NCBI RefSeq assembly: GCF_900095845.1
Contig: NZ_FMIX01000003.1
Location: 124,001-188,000, forward strand
Length of the DNA stretch: 64,000 nucleotides
Origin: Streptococcus timonensis
GTDB taxonomy: Bacteria; Bacillota; Bacilli; Lactobacillales; Streptococcaceae
Reading direction: 5' to 3'
Part shown: one piece after another, positions 15,818 to 27,400 of the stretch
Layout: each line of letters opens with the position of its first letter
How positions within the stretch are numbered: the first letter of the stretch is position 1
Made by a program: the position numbers and the translations under genes
The notes under the pieces: generated by a model
Databases searched by the model: none
The model's input: only the letters and a program-made list of their open reading frames with translations
Told to the model about the DNA's origin: nothing

Positions 15818-17074
15818 ATGATTGGATTATTAACGTTTATCCTGGTTTTTGGAATTATCGTGGTGGTCCACGAGTTCGGGCATTTTTACTTTGCCAAGAA
15901 ATCCGGGATTTTGGTTCGTGAGTTTGCCATTGGTATGGGACCAAAAATTTTTGCCCATATCGGGAAAGATGGTACTGCCTATACGATTCGTCTCTTGCCA
16001 CTAGGTGGCTATGTCCGTATGGCAGGTTGGAGCGAGGATGCTACAGAGATTAAGACAGGAACTCCTGTTAGCTTGACTCTTGATCAAGATGGCAAGGTTA
16101 AGCGGATTAATCTCTCTGGTAAGAAAATTGATCAGACAGCTCTTCCTATGCAGGTAACTCAATTTGATTTTGAAGACAAGCTCTTTATCACAGGTTTGGT
16201 CTTGGAAGAGGAGAAGACCTTCTCAGTGGACCATGATGCGACCATTGTGGAAGCTGATGGAACGGAAGTTCGTATAGCTCCGCTGGACGTCCAATATCAA
16301 AATGCGACTGTCTGGGGTAAATTGATTACGAACTTTGCTGGACCGATGAACAACTTCATTTTGGGAGTCATTGTGTTCTGGATTTTGATTTTCATGCAAG
16401 GTGGCGTTCGTGATACGCAAACGAATAACTTCAGTATCATCCCTGATAGCGTGATTGCTAAGGCCGGTGTTGAGCATACTGCTCAGATTACCAAGGTAGG
16501 AAATTATGAGATTTCAAACTGGTCTGATTTGATTCAGGCGGTTGAGGCGGAGACAAAGGATAAGACTGCCCCTGTTTTGGATGTGACTATTTCAGAAAAT
16601 GGGACTGAAAAGCAAATAACTGTGACACCGGAGGAGAATCAAGGACGCTATATTCTAGGTGTTCAGCCTAGTCTCAAGTCTGATATCTGGTCTATGTTTA
16701 TGGGTGGATTTACCAGTGCTGCTGATTCAGCCTTGCGCATTCTCAATGCCTTGAAAAGTTTGATTTTCCAGCCTGATCTAAATAAACTGGGTGGCCCCGT
16801 TGCTATCTTTAAGGCAAGTAGCGATGCTGCTAAAAATGGTCTTGAGAATGTCTTATTCTTTTTGGCTATGATTTCTATCAATATCGGGATTTTCAATTTG
16901 ATTCCTATCCCGGCATTAGATGGTGGTAAAATTGTGCTCAACATCATTGAAGCCATTCGCCGCAAACCACTAAAACAAGAAATTGAAACCTATGTGACTC
17001 TAGTTGGAGTTGTGATTATGGTTGTCTTGATGCTCGCCGTAACCTGGAACGACATCATGCGTACCTTCTTTTAA
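15818..17074 (+). CDS. rseP: site-2 intramembrane zinc metalloprotease RseP/Eep
   Basis: A 418-residue membrane protease. The first helix holds the zinc-binding HEFGHF and the third zinc ligand lies in PIPALDGGK near the C-terminus. A PDZ domain (about residues 195-280) sits between membrane segments. In streptococci Eep cuts signal peptides of lipoproteins to release peptide pheromones and takes part in regulated intramembrane proteolysis. It lies 21 bp after cdsA. Confidence 0.96.
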   Translation: MIGLLTFILVFGIIVVVHEFGHFYFAKKSGILVREFAIGMGPKIFAHIGKDGTAYTIRLLPLGGYVRMAGWSEDATEIKTGTPVSLTLDQDGKVKRINLSGKKIDQTALPMQVTQFDFEDKLFITGLVLEEEKTFSVDHDATIVEADGTEVRIAPLDVQYQNATVWGKLITNFAGPMNNFILGVIVFWILIFMQGGVRDTQTNNFSIIPDSVIAKAGVEHTAQITKVGNYEISNWSDLIQAVEAETKDKTAPVLDVTISENGTEKQITVTPEENQGRYILGVQPSLKSDIWSMFMGGFTSAADSALRILNALKSLIFQPDLNKLGGPVAIFKASSDAAKNGLENVLFFLAMISINIGIFNLIPIPALDGGKIVLNIIEAIRRKPLKQEIETYVTLVGVVIMVVLMLAVTWNDIMRTFF

Positions 17075-17081
17075 GAAATAG

Positions 17082-18944
<1,863 letters not shown>

Positions 18945-18960
18945 AATCTATAATCAGAAG

Positions 18961-19003
18961 AAAAACAAGACAAAAATGTAACTAGTTTTTGCCTTGTTTT
19001 TTC
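18961..19003 (+). terminator. terminator behind proS
   Basis: AAAAACAAG and CAAAAA arms pair with TTTTTG and CTTGTTTTT with one mismatch around a 9-nt loop. Confidence 0.8.
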
Positions 19004-19054
19004 TTTATAATGAGGTAAAATAAACATAAAAAGAGTAAATAAAGAGGTAGTGCT

Positions 19055-20434
19055 ATGCTAAAATTTCCAAAGGATTTTGTCTGGGGTTCCTCAACTTCTG
19101 GGCCACAGACAGAAGGGCGAGTGCCTGGTGACGGCAAGGGAGATAATCTCTGGGATTATTGGTACCAAGTAGAGCCAAATCGCTACTACAATGGGATTGG
19201 ACCAGATAAGACATCGACCTTCTATGAAAATTGGGAAAAAGATATCGAACTATTGTTAGAAACAGGTCATACAGCCTTTCGGACCTCTATCCAATGGTCT
19301 CGTATTTTCCCACAGGGTCGTGGAGAGGTCAATCCTCAAGGTGTGGCTTTCTACCGTCAGGTCTTTGAAGCTATTAAGGCCAAGGGAATCCGTCTCTTAG
19401 TCAATCTTTATCATTTTGATCTGCCTTTTGCCCTTCAAGAGGATGGCGATGGTTGGGAAAACAAAGCGACCATTAAAGCCTACGAAGAATATGCGCGTTT
19501 CTGTTTTGAGAACTATGGAGACTTGGTAGACCAATGGATTACCTTCAATGAGCCTATCGTTCCTGTTGAGTTTGGCTATTTCTATGATGCCCATTATCCT
19601 CATAAGGTAGATGCCAAAGCAGCAGTTAAGGTTGCCTATCATACCCAGCTAGCCAGTACTCTTGCGGTGAAGGCTTGTCACGAAATATTGCCGGGTTCTA
19701 AGATTGGGATTGTCCTAAACTTGACACCAGCTTATCCACGTAGTCAACATCCTGCGGATGTCAAAGCTGCACGCATTGCTGATCTATTCCAGGCTCAATC
19801 TTTCCTAAATCCATCTGTCTTGGGAACTTATCCAGAAGAATTGGTGGAGATTTTAACTGAGCATGATTTGCTGCCAGATTCTTCAGCAGAGGAATTGGAA
19901 CTGATTCGCCAACATACAGTAGATTTCCTTGGAGTCAACTACTACCAACCTTTGCGTGTCATGGCGCCACGTTTTGCTAAGCATCCTGACAGTCCGCTCT
20001 TGCCAGAACATTTCTATGAACCTTATGTCATGCCTGGTCGTAAAATCAATCCCCACCGCGGTTGGGAAATCTATGAGCAAGGGATCTATCATATTGCTCA
20101 AAATATCAAGGAAAACTATGGCAATATCGAGTGGATGTTGACAGAGAATGGGATGGGCGTTGAAGGTGAAGACAAATTCCGTGAGAATGGCATGATTCAG
20201 GATGATTACCGAATCGACTTTGTCAAAGGGCATCTGGCTGAACTTCATCGTGCCATCGAAGATGGCGCTAACTGTAAAGGCTACTTGATCTGGACATTTA
20301 TCGATTGCTGGTCATGGCTCAACAGCTATAAAAACCGCTATGGTTTGGTCGAGCTTGACTTAGAAACACAAGAACGCCGTTTGAAAAAATCAGGCCACTG
20401 GTTCAAAGAACTCAGTGACAATAATGGATTTTAA
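19055..20434 (+). CDS. bglA: 6-phospho-beta-glucosidase (GH1)
   Basis: A 459-residue glycoside hydrolase family 1 enzyme that splits phosphorylated beta-glucosides in the cytosol. The acid/base Glu lies in TFNEP and the nucleophile Glu in LTENGMG. The C-terminal loop SYKNRYGLVELD resembles the Ser/Lys/Tyr phosphate-binding signature of phospho-specific members. No PTS transporter gene adjoins it, so the sugar must be imported by a system encoded elsewhere. The following gene is convergent. Confidence 0.92.
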   Translation: MLKFPKDFVWGSSTSGPQTEGRVPGDGKGDNLWDYWYQVEPNRYYNGIGPDKTSTFYENWEKDIELLLETGHTAFRTSIQWSRIFPQGRGEVNPQGVAFYRQVFEAIKAKGIRLLVNLYHFDLPFALQEDGDGWENKATIKAYEEYARFCFENYGDLVDQWITFNEPIVPVEFGYFYDAHYPHKVDAKAAVKVAYHTQLASTLAVKACHEILPGSKIGIVLNLTPAYPRSQHPADVKAARIADLFQAQSFLNPSVLGTYPEELVEILTEHDLLPDSSAEELELIRQHTVDFLGVNYYQPLRVMAPRFAKHPDSPLLPEHFYEPYVMPGRKINPHRGWEIYEQGIYHIAQNIKENYGNIEWMLTENGMGVEGEDKFRENGMIQDDYRIDFVKGHLAELHRAIEDGANCKGYLIWTFIDCWSWLNSYKNRYGLVELDLETQERRLKKSGHWFKELSDNNGF

Positions 20435-20454
20435 ACTACTTTTCAAATAGATTC

Positions 20455-20500
20455 AAAAAACTATTGAAACTTCTCAATTTGAGAACTTCCAATGGTTTTT
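20455..20500. terminator. bidirectional terminator between bglA and the rhomboid gene
   Basis: An imperfect long hairpin: AAAAACTATTG and TTCTCAA pair with TTGAGAA and CAATGGTTTTT, with T-runs on both strands. Confidence 0.65.
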
Positions 20501-20507
20501 CTTATTC

Positions 20508-21182
20508 TTAGAATAGTCCGCTAAAAAGTAGTAGAGCTGATAAAGCAATAAAGGCTAGGGTTGCTAGACCACGTTGGCCTGGGCTGTAAATCTTTCGTTC
20601 GCCTCGAACTGGGAAGACGATAGCCAGCAATGCACCACCGACAGCTCCACCTAGATGTCCAGCAAGGCTGATACCAGGCATTAAGACACTACCTACTAGG
20701 TTGATGACTAAGAGGGAGAGATAGGATTGACCAAGCTGTTGGAGGTAGGGATTGCGTGTAGCATACCGAAGTACGACAATAGATGCGAACATTCCGTAGA
20801 GGGCAGTTGAAGCACCTGCGGTAATGGCATCAGGGCTAAAAACTAGGACAAAGAGATTCCCCATCATACCTGATAAGAGGTAGATAAAGAAAAACTGCTT
20901 GGAGCCAAAGATTTGCTCCATCTGACGCCCCAAAAAGTAGAGGGATAGCATGTTGACTAAAAAATGCTCTAAGCCAATATGAACAAAGGTTGCTGAGAAT
21001 AAACGCCATATCTGTTCAGGCATGGCTTTAATAGCAGGAGGATAAATAGCTCCAAACTGATATAAGGTTGCTGCGCTTGTGTAGTTGAAACCACTGGTTA
21101 GAAACATGAGTATGAAAACCAGGGTTGTCACAAGAAGAAAGAAGCTTGTGACTGGATAACGACGATCAAAAATCTCTTTCAT
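20508..21182 (-). CDS. rhomboid-family intramembrane serine protease
   Basis: A 224-residue membrane protein with six or seven helices. The catalytic Ser is in GASTALYGMF (GxSx motif) and the catalytic His in LAGHLGGAVGG; the upstream HxxxN region is seen as LEHFLVNMLSLYFLG. Rhomboids cut transmembrane substrates; pneumococcal homologues act on membrane-protein quality control. The start overlaps the preceding gene by 17 bp, so translation is coupled. Confidence 0.92.
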   Translation of the reverse strand: MKEIFDRRYPVTSFFLLVTTLVFILMFLTSGFNYTSAATLYQFGAIYPPAIKAMPEQIWRLFSATFVHIGLEHFLVNMLSLYFLGRQMEQIFGSKQFFFIYLLSGMMGNLFVLVFSPDAITAGASTALYGMFASIVVLRYATRNPYLQQLGQSYLSLLVINLVGSVLMPGISLAGHLGGAVGGALLAIVFPVRGERKIYSPGQRGLATLAFIALSALLLFSGLF

Positions 21183-21705
21183 ACATGATTACCTCCTTAA
21201 CGGGAACATCGTGTGGTTCAGGATGGAAGTCCTGAATCTGACATGGATAAAGTGTGCTAATGGAGTTGCCAGAATAATTGCTCAAATATCTGTCATAGTA
21301 GCCTCCACCATACCCAATCCGATAACCAGAAGGATTGAAAGCTAAACCAGGGACATGAATCAGGTCAATCTGAGAGGGTTCAAGGATTGTGAAGTCTCCT
21401 TGAGGTTCAAGAAGTCCAAAAGAATTCCTCTCAAGTTGTTCTGGTTTATAGACGACAAAGTCCATTTTTCCATGTGAATAAGTCTTTGGAATAACAATCT
21501 CTTTGCCATCTTTTAGAGCTTCTTCGATGAATTTAAGAGTTTGAAATTCATGGGGAAAAGACAGATAGGTAGCGATGGTTTTTGCTTCCTTGTAGAAGGG
21601 ATGTAGAAGTAGTTGCTCAGTCAACCAAGCGTCCATGACTTCCTTTTCTTCGGCTGACAGAGATTTGAGTTCTTGCAAGGTCTGCTTGCGTAGGGCTTTT
21701 TTCAT
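21166..21705 (-). CDS. 5-formyltetrahydrofolate cyclo-ligase
   Basis: A 179-residue ATP-dependent enzyme that converts 5-formyl-THF to 5,10-methenyl-THF. The glycine-rich family signature is GYRIGYGGGYYDRYL near the C-terminus, and VPGLAFNPSG precedes it. The N-terminal helix has the basic ATP-binding residues (MKKALRKQTL). It lies between dapL (3 bp upstream) and the rhomboid gene (overlap), in one transcript. Confidence 0.95.
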   Translation of the reverse strand: MKKALRKQTLQELKSLSAEEKEVMDAWLTEQLLLHPFYKEAKTIATYLSFPHEFQTLKFIEEALKDGKEIVIPKTYSHGKMDFVVYKPEQLERNSFGLLEPQGDFTILEPSQIDLIHVPGLAFNPSGYRIGYGGGYYDRYLSNYSGNSISTLYPCQIQDFHPEPHDVPVKEVIMYERDF

Positions 21706-21708
21706 CGT

Positions 21709-22839
21709 TTACTCCACAGCTTTCTTTGCTAAAAAGCTTGATACAGCCTCGACTCCAATTGCCAGAGCTTCTTCTTTAGGACTCATCTGAGGATGGTGAA
21801 GAGCATAGGGACTATCAATTCCAAGCCAGAACATGACACCAGGAACCTTGGAGAGAAGATAACCAAAGTCTTCTCCTGTCATGGCAGGTTCGATGTCGAT
21901 TAGTTCAATTCCCGCTTTTTCATCAAAGAAGGCCATCAATTCCTGGGCTATTTCAGGGTTGTTTTCGACTGGTAAATAACCTCCCTGCTTGAGTTCAACT
22001 TCTACCTCCATATCAAAAGCAGCTGCTACACTTTCTGCAATGGCTTTGATACGTTTTTGAACTAAGAGGCTCATACTATGTGTGAGAGCTCGAATGGTTC
22101 CATGCAAAAAGGCCTTATCAGTGATAACATTATTGGCAGTGCCGGCTTGAAAGACACCAAAAGTTACAACCGCTCCCTCGATAGGATTAACATTACGGCT
22201 GACGACTGATTGGACTTGAGTTACAAAATAGCTCGCAGCAACTAAGGCATCTTTGGTTTCATGAGGAAAGGCTGCGTGTCCACCTTTTCCCTTAAAATGA
22301 ATCTTGACCTCGCAAGTTCCTGCAAACAAAGTGCCTGTATTGGTAGCAATCTGTCCAACTTTTAAGTCTGGTCGAACGTGAAGAGCGTAAAATTGGTCAG
22401 GCAACCAGTCTCCAAAAGCATCATCTTCATACATGAGCATACCACCTGCTTCGTTTTCCTCGGCAGGCTGGAAGAGAAAGAGAAGGTTATTTTTGGGTTG
22501 TTTTTCTAAGGCACGCTCCAAGCTTCCGAGAGCAATTGTCATGTGGAAATCATGTCCGCAGGCATGCATTCTTCCTTGGTGTTTAGAAGCAAAGGTTAAT
22601 CCAGTTTCTTCAATGATGGGAAGACCGTCAATATCTGTCCGCCATCCTATAGTGCGTTCTGGCTGACTTCCTTGCAAATAAACCAAGATACCGGTTTGCC
22701 AAGTTCGAACATGGGCAAAATCCTTACCTGCAATCAAGTCTTCTATAACTTTTAAGAGGTAGGCTTGGGTTTTATATTCTTCTAACCCAATCTCAGGGAT
22801 TTGGTGAAGATCTCGTCGAATCTGAATCAAATCTAACAT
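21709..22839 (-). CDS. dapL: N-acetyldiaminopimelate deacetylase
   Basis: A 376-residue M20-family metallohydrolase that removes acetyl from N-acetyl-LL-diaminopimelate in the acetylase branch of lysine/DAP synthesis. Metal ligands are seen in HACGHDFH and in the EENEAGG region. ATG 22839 has AAAGGA in front; an earlier in-frame start lacks it. It directly follows dapH, whose product supplies the pathway upstream. The symbol dapL is used as in streptococcal annotation and is shared with an unrelated aminotransferase. Confidence 0.94.
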   Translation of the reverse strand: MLDLIQIRRDLHQIPEIGLEEYKTQAYLLKVIEDLIAGKDFAHVRTWQTGILVYLQGSQPERTIGWRTDIDGLPIIEETGLTFASKHQGRMHACGHDFHMTIALGSLERALEKQPKNNLLFLFQPAEENEAGGMLMYEDDAFGDWLPDQFYALHVRPDLKVGQIATNTGTLFAGTCEVKIHFKGKGGHAAFPHETKDALVAASYFVTQVQSVVSRNVNPIEGAVVTFGVFQAGTANNVITDKAFLHGTIRALTHSMSLLVQKRIKAIAESVAAAFDMEVEVELKQGGYLPVENNPEIAQELMAFFDEKAGIELIDIEPAMTGEDFGYLLSKVPGVMFWLGIDSPYALHHPQMSPKEEALAIGVEAVSSFLAKKAVE

Positions 22840-22896
22840 ACTTAGATCCTTTCTACTAGACAATAAAGAGGCAGGAAATTCCGCCTCTGTTCACTT

Positions 22897-23595
22897 TTAC
22901 AAGGTACGAAGCGCATCTTCAAGCGCTGTTTTTTGTTGAGTTTGGCTATCAATTTTCTTAATAATACGGGCTGGAACTCCAGCGACAACAACATTTTCAG
23001 GAACATCTTGAATCACGATAGACCCTGCAGCAACGACAGATCCGCTACCGATTTGAACACCTTCGATAACAACTGCATTGGCTCCAATCATGACATTGTC
23101 TCCAACACGGACAGGCTCTGCACTTGCCGGTTCAATGACACCCGCAAGGACTGCGCCTGCACCAACGTGGCTATTTTTACCAACAATAGCACGTCCCCCA
23201 AGAATAGCGCCCATGTCAATCATAGTACCAGTACCGATTTCAGCACCAATATTAATGACGGCCCCCATCATGATAACAGCGTTGTCACCAATTTCAACCT
23301 GGTCACGAATGATAGCACCTGGCTCGATACGAGCATTAATAGCACGTTTATCAAGGAGAGGAACAGCAGAGTTACGGGCATCTTGCTCGACAACATAGTC
23401 TTTGTTTTCAGTTAAATTTTCGAGGAGGGGAGCGATGTCTTTCCAGTCTCCGAAGAGGACATTTCCAAGTTTAACAACTGAAGCAGGAATAACTCCAGTC
23501 AATGGACCTTCAAAAGTTACCTTAACACTTGTCTTTTTCTCAGCATTTGCGATAAATTGGATAATTTCTTGTGCATTCATTTTTGTAGCGGTCAT
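22897..23595 (-). CDS. dapH: tetrahydrodipicolinate N-acetyltransferase
   Basis: A 232-residue enzyme that acetylates tetrahydrodipicolinate with acetyl-CoA. The N-terminal about 85 residues are the DapH_N domain; the rest is a left-handed beta-helix of hexapeptide repeats (for example [15 protein letters not shown] and [17 protein letters not shown]). ATG 23595 ([11 protein letters not shown]) is the family start. It heads the dapH-dapL-5FCL-rhomboid operon. Confidence 0.96.
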   Translation of the reverse strand: MTATKMNAQEIIQFIANAEKKTSVKVTFEGPLTGVIPASVVKLGNVLFGDWKDIAPLLENLTENKDYVVEQDARNSAVPLLDKRAINARIEPGAIIRDQVEIGDNAVIMMGAVINIGAEIGTGTMIDMGAILGGRAIVGKNSHVGAGAVLAGVIEPASAEPVRVGDNVMIGANAVVIEGVQIGSGSVVAAGSIVIQDVPENVVVAGVPARIIKKIDSQTQQKTALEDALRTL

Positions 23596-23627
23596 GGGGC
23601 CTCTCCTCACTCTTTGTAATGCTTACT

Positions 23628-23636
23628 ATTCTACCA
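23628..23636 (-). promoter_or_regulatory. extended -10 promoter of dapH operon
   Basis: Minus-strand TGG-TAGAAT (23636-23628). Its first T is the end of the terminator T-run of the upstream EamA gene. Confidence 0.55.
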
Positions 23637-23660
23637 AAAAAGACTTCAAAATAGAAGTCT
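23636..23660 (-). terminator. terminator of the EamA transporter gene
   Basis: AGACTTC/GAAGTCT 7-bp stem with a 6-nt loop, followed on the minus strand by TTTTT. Confidence 0.7.
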
Positions 23661-23666
23661 AAACTA

Positions 23667-24593
23667 TTAAAAGGAGGAAGATTCATTTCCTTCTTTCGCT
23701 TTTTCAACAGATAGAAAAATCATAGGAATAATAATTAAAATCATGGATATCACTAAAAAACTATCCAAAACAAGGCCTAGAAATAGGACGCTGAGAATTG
23801 CAGATGACAAGGGTTCACTGGCGCTGACAACAGAGACTACTAGCGGAGAAACCATTGATACAGCTTTCATAGATAGGAAAAAGGCAAAGGCAGTTCCTAA
23901 AAATGCAATCGTTAAACAGATAGCGATACTAATCCAATCAAGTTGAAAGCTTATTTGATAGACAGGATAGAGAAAATTACTAAAAGTACCAGCAACAATC
24001 ATTCCCCAACCGACAGTCGGAACAAATCCATATTCTTTGGCAAATTTTTGTGGCAAAATCACATTAAACATGACTCCTAGAGCACTGAGTAGCCCGGTGA
24101 CTAAGGCTAAGGGTGTGATTGATAAAGTTGACAAGTCCCCTTTTGTCGTCATCAAGAAGACTCCGACCATGGCAATTAAAACATATAGGATTGCATTCCT
24201 AGAAGCCTTCTTTTTATGGATAATCCAATCATAAACTAAGATAAAAATAGGACTAATGAATTGGAGGATAGTAGCAGTCGTTGCATTTGAGTATTCGACG
24301 CAGAGATAAAAGAAAAACTGAACAGAGAAAATTCCCAATATAGCATAAGCAAGAAAAGAAAGATAATTCTTTTTTTTACGCCAAATATCGAATAAGTGAA
24401 ATTTAAGCTTGTAAAATGCCAAAATGAGTACAGAGCTACCAGCTATTAGAAGCCTCATAGAAGTAATCCAGCCTGAAGAAACCTGATAATGTGTAAAAAA
24501 GTATTCCCCTAAAATACCACATATTCCCCAAATTAAGCCAGATAAGAGAGAATAGATGGTTCCCTTAAAGATATTCTTTTGATATTTATTCAT
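23667..24593 (-). CDS. EamA-family (DMT superfamily) transporter
   Basis: A 308-residue protein with about ten membrane helices in two EamA repeats, for example LLSGLIWGICGILGEYF in the first and VVSVVSASEPLSSAILSVLF in the second. Substrates of the family are metabolites, amino acids or drugs; the one here is unknown. Position between pbp1b and dapH is not by itself informative. An extended -10 (TGGTACAAT) lies only 6 bp before ATG 24593 and there is no ribosome binding site, suggesting a leaderless message. In-frame sequence continues upstream into the pbp1b repeat, but this is a reading-frame artefact of the repeat. Confidence 0.85.
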   Translation of the reverse strand: MNKYQKNIFKGTIYSLLSGLIWGICGILGEYFFTHYQVSSGWITSMRLLIAGSSVLILAFYKLKFHLFDIWRKKKNYLSFLAYAILGIFSVQFFFYLCVEYSNATTATILQFISPIFILVYDWIIHKKKASRNAILYVLIAMVGVFLMTTKGDLSTLSITPLALVTGLLSALGVMFNVILPQKFAKEYGFVPTVGWGMIVAGTFSNFLYPVYQISFQLDWISIAICLTIAFLGTAFAFFLSMKAVSMVSPLVVSVVSASEPLSSAILSVLFLGLVLDSFLVISMILIIIPMIFLSVEKAKEGNESSSF

Positions 24594-24599
24594 GAAGCT

Positions 24600-24608
24600 A
24601 TTGTACCA
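24600..24608 (-). promoter_or_regulatory. extended -10 of EamA gene (leaderless)
   Basis: Minus-strand TGG-TACAAT ends at 24600; ATG begins at 24593. A start site about 7 bp downstream of the -10 falls on the ATG. Confidence 0.5.
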
Positions 24609-24620
24609 TGAATAAGAAAA

Positions 24621-24657
24621 AGAAAAAAGAGAGCGAGAATTATCATTTCTCGCTCTC
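24621..24657 (-). terminator. pbp1b terminator
   Basis: GAGAGCGAGAA/TTCTCGCTCTC 11-bp stem with a 7-nt loop and a minus-strand T6 run. Confidence 0.85.
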
Positions 24658-24681
24658 CTATCGGTAAGAAACTTAGCGTTG

Positions 24682-27264
24682 TTAGTTATTTCTGTTATTA
24701 CTATTATTATTGTTCCTATTGTTATTACCGTTATTGTTGTTACTTCTATTATCGTTATTATTGCTGTTTCTGTTATTATCGTTGTTTCTGTTATTATCGT
24801 TATTATCGTTATTATTGCTGTTATTGTTATTGTTATTGTTACCGTTATTGTTGTTATTATTTTTATCTTTATTATTTTGTTCAATTAGATTTCCAATAAT
24901 AACGTTCCAAGCATGTCGATAGTCAGCATCAGTACCACCAATTGCAAAGCGGAAGGTCGTAGTTGGAGCTCCAGCTTTATTGGCCCAGTAACTTGTAACA
25001 GTTTCCCCACCGACTTCATAATCTTTTCCGTTGAGGTTAACTCGTCCAGGTTTTTGACCAGTTGATCTAAGAACTTGGGAAGAGGTTACACTAGGATCAA
25101 GGCTAAACCTCTCGGTTCCCCAAGCTGATGGGGAAGCTTGCTGGATAGCATTTACTAGGTAGGCCATATATTTAGAGTTACGGTAATATCCTGCTAAATT
25201 TTCTAATGATCGATTATCGTCGTGCCCCATCCAGCCTCCTAGAGTTAGTCTTGGAGTAGAAAGCATCAACCACATGTCACCATTTTCATTAGTTGTACCA
25301 GTTTTCCCAATCCAGTCAGCACTTGCTAAACTTGGGTTAATAGCTGCAAGGTTGTTTGCAAATGTTGTTGTGGCACGTGATGAAATAACATCTCGCAACA
25401 AACTTTGCATGATAGTTGCAGTTGCTTTAGAGTATACCTGAACAGGCTCGTCTTTATGCTCATAAATGACATCGCCATTGGCTTTTTCGATTTTTGAAAT
25501 CATATGCTTCTTATGGTAAACTCCATTATTAGCAATTGTTTGGTAACCATTTGTATGTTGAGCTACAGTAACATCAATTCCTCCCCCCATAGGAAGACTT
25601 TCGATATCATACTCTGGGATATCATAGCCCATCTTTTCCATATAGGAACGAACATCAACCCCTTTTTCTCGAAGCATACGGTAAGTCCAGTAGGCTGGGA
25701 TATTCCAAGAGTAATTGAGAGCTTCTCTCAGACTCATCATACCTGTACCAGGACTATTGACATACATGATTGGATTTCCATTAGCAAATTTGGTTGGATA
25801 GTTGGACAAAACGCTAGCACTACCCATTAATCCTTGGTCAATGGCAATACTGTAAGCCAAAATCGGTTTCGTAGTCGAAGCAGGAGAACGCTTAGTATCA
25901 AAGGCATGGTTATTTTGGTTACTTTGATAATCTCGACCGCCTACAAATCCCAGAATAGCACCAGTTTGGTTATCCATTAAGACATTTCCAACTTCTGGTT
26001 GTCCTGTACTATCATTTAGTACGTAACCATAATCTGCAACTGCTTTTTGCATAGCTGCATGGATATTCTTATCAATAGTTGTAGTGATAAGATAGCCACC
26101 ATTCTTAATTTCTTTTTCTGCTAATTCACGGTAGGATTTTTGAATGGATTCATTTTGTAGTTCTTGCGTAGATACATTATCTTTTTGAACTAGATAATCA
26201 TACATGAGGTTAGTGGCCTCATTAAGTGAAGCAAAGTAGAGGAAGCCTTTTGAAGCGACATCCACATTTTCTGCAGGCAAGAAATCCTGTTTGATATCAT
26301 AGTCTCTATAGGATTCGTAGTCTTCCTTGCTTAGAAGACCAGTTCTATACATATTGTAGAGGACATCTTTAGAACGTTTAACACCTATAGCCATATCTTC
26401 CTCGCTCTTTTGTTCACCAGTAGATTCATATGGAGAGTAAACGATAGGGCTTTGAGGTAATCCGGCAATGAAAGCGGCTTGGGGAACACTAAGTTGGCTA
26501 GCATCAACTCCAAAGATACCCATTGCTGCTTGTTGAGCTCCTGCGATGTTTTGCCCCTTATTATTACGACCAAAAGGTGCCACGTTAAGATAAGTTGTTA
26601 AGATTTCATCCTTGCTCATAGCACGTTCGAGTGCTAAAGCATTAACGATTTCATTAGCTTTACGGGCTAAAGTAGGAGCGTCTCCAACAACTTGCTGTTT
26701 GATAAGCTGTTGGGTTAGAGTAGATCCACCACTTGATGATCCAAGCCCGATAAAGTTACCTAGACTAGCACGAATGATAGCCTTTGGAACAACTCCATTA
26801 TGTTCAGTGAAATGTTCATCCTCTGTAGCAATAACTGCATTTTTAAGGTTGTCGGAAATACCTTCTGATGTAACTGATGTTCTTAGGAGGTCACTTTCGA
26901 TAGAAGCAATCAAGGAACCATCTGCATAGTGAATTTCAGATATGGATGAAATATTATTAACTTGTTTGATCAAATCTTCCGTCTGAGGGACGCTAACTTT
27001 ATCAAAAAGCGAAACGGCATAACCAAAAACAATACCTGTACCTAAAAGGCCACCAATAAAAGCTATAATGAATAAGGTATTGAAGGTAGCTTTTATCCCA
27101 AATAAAATTTTAGACAAAATAGTCCAGATATTGGAACTAGTATTGGAGTTTTCATTTGAGGCTTGGTTAGAATCCTTCGCTTGAATTTTATCAGTAATTT
27201 TTGATTTTAGAGACTGGAGTAAGGCCAGTCCTTTTTCTTTGAATTCAATTAATTTATTCTTCAT
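24682..27264 (-). CDS. pbp1b: bifunctional penicillin-binding protein 1B with Asn-rich tail
   Basis: An 860-residue class A PBP. A cytoplasmic Lys/Ser-rich start (about 60 residues) and one membrane helix lead to a GT51 glycosyltransferase domain with [12 protein letters not shown] and [12 protein letters not shown]. The transpeptidase domain has SPASTTKP (nucleophile Ser, SxxK), YSWN (SxN) and IGKTGTTNE (KTG). It polymerises and cross-links peptidoglycan outside the membrane. The last 64 residues are an Asn-rich tail (46 Asn) where pneumococcal PBP1b, as I remember it, has a shorter Ser-rich tail. ATG 27264 with GAGGAAAG upstream is preferred to GTG 27276. Confidence 0.95.
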   Translation of the reverse strand: MKNKLIEFKEKGLALLQSLKSKITDKIQAKDSNQASNENSNTSSNIWTILSKILFGIKATFNTLFIIAFIGGLLGTGIVFGYAVSLFDKVSVPQTEDLIKQVNNISSISEIHYADGSLIASIESDLLRTSVTSEGISDNLKNAVIATEDEHFTEHNGVVPKAIIRASLGNFIGLGSSSGGSTLTQQLIKQQVVGDAPTLARKANEIVNALALERAMSKDEILTTYLNVAPFGRNNKGQNIAGAQQAAMGIFGVDASQLSVPQAAFIAGLPQSPIVYSPYESTGEQKSEEDMAIGVKRSKDVLYNMYRTGLLSKEDYESYRDYDIKQDFLPAENVDVASKGFLYFASLNEATNLMYDYLVQKDNVSTQELQNESIQKSYRELAEKEIKNGGYLITTTIDKNIHAAMQKAVADYGYVLNDSTGQPEVGNVLMDNQTGAILGFVGGRDYQSNQNNHAFDTKRSPASTTKPILAYSIAIDQGLMGSASVLSNYPTKFANGNPIMYVNSPGTGMMSLREALNYSWNIPAYWTYRMLREKGVDVRSYMEKMGYDIPEYDIESLPMGGGIDVTVAQHTNGYQTIANNGVYHKKHMISKIEKANGDVIYEHKDEPVQVYSKATATIMQSLLRDVISSRATTTFANNLAAINPSLASADWIGKTGTTNENGDMWLMLSTPRLTLGGWMGHDDNRSLENLAGYYRNSKYMAYLVNAIQQASPSAWGTERFSLDPSVTSSQVLRSTGQKPGRVNLNGKDYEVGGETVTSYWANKAGAPTTTFRFAIGGTDADYRHAWNVIIGNLIEQNNKDKNNNNNNGNNNNNNNSNNNDNNDNNRNNDNNRNSNNNDNRSNNNNGNNNRNNNNSNNRNN
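24685..24876 (-). repeat. AAT/AAC trinucleotide-rich tract encoding the PBP1b tail
   Basis: 64 codons, nearly all AAY interspersed with GAT, CGT, AGY and GGT. The near-repeat structure invites slippage and length variation in multiples of three. Long spurious reading frames occur in all three frames of the other strand. Confidence 0.9.
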
Positions 27265-27283
27265 TTCTTTCCTCACTCTTTTT

Positions 27284-27292
27284 ATTATACCA
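27284..27292 (-). promoter_or_regulatory. extended -10 promoter of pbp1b
   Basis: Minus-strand TGG-TATAAT (27292-27284), 20 bp before the start codon. Confidence 0.6.
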
Positions 27293-27360
27293 TAAAAGCT
27301 TTTATTGCAAGAAATTAGGCTTATAATAGGACTATATAGCAGTTTGTATCTAAGATTTCA

Positions 27361-27393
27361 AAAAAGTCAGATTCTATTAGAATCTGACTTTTC
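27361..27393. terminator. galU terminator (symmetric hairpin)
   Basis: AAAAGTCAGATTC/GAATCTGACTTTT perfect 13-bp stem with a 5-nt loop, 8 bp behind the galU stop codon. Confidence 0.85.
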
Positions 27394-27400
27394 ACATAAC

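Noticed and set aside
24597..24884. N-terminal extension of the EamA protein rich in Ile/Thr.
   Set aside because: It reads another frame of the pbp1b tail repeat, crosses a strong terminator and lacks an RBS; the transporter fold begins at 24593.
24679..24922. Long hydrophobic reading frames on the plus strand (Leu, Ile and Val runs).
   Set aside because: They are shadows of the AAT/AAC repeat that encodes the PBP1b Asn tail; no RBS or promoter.
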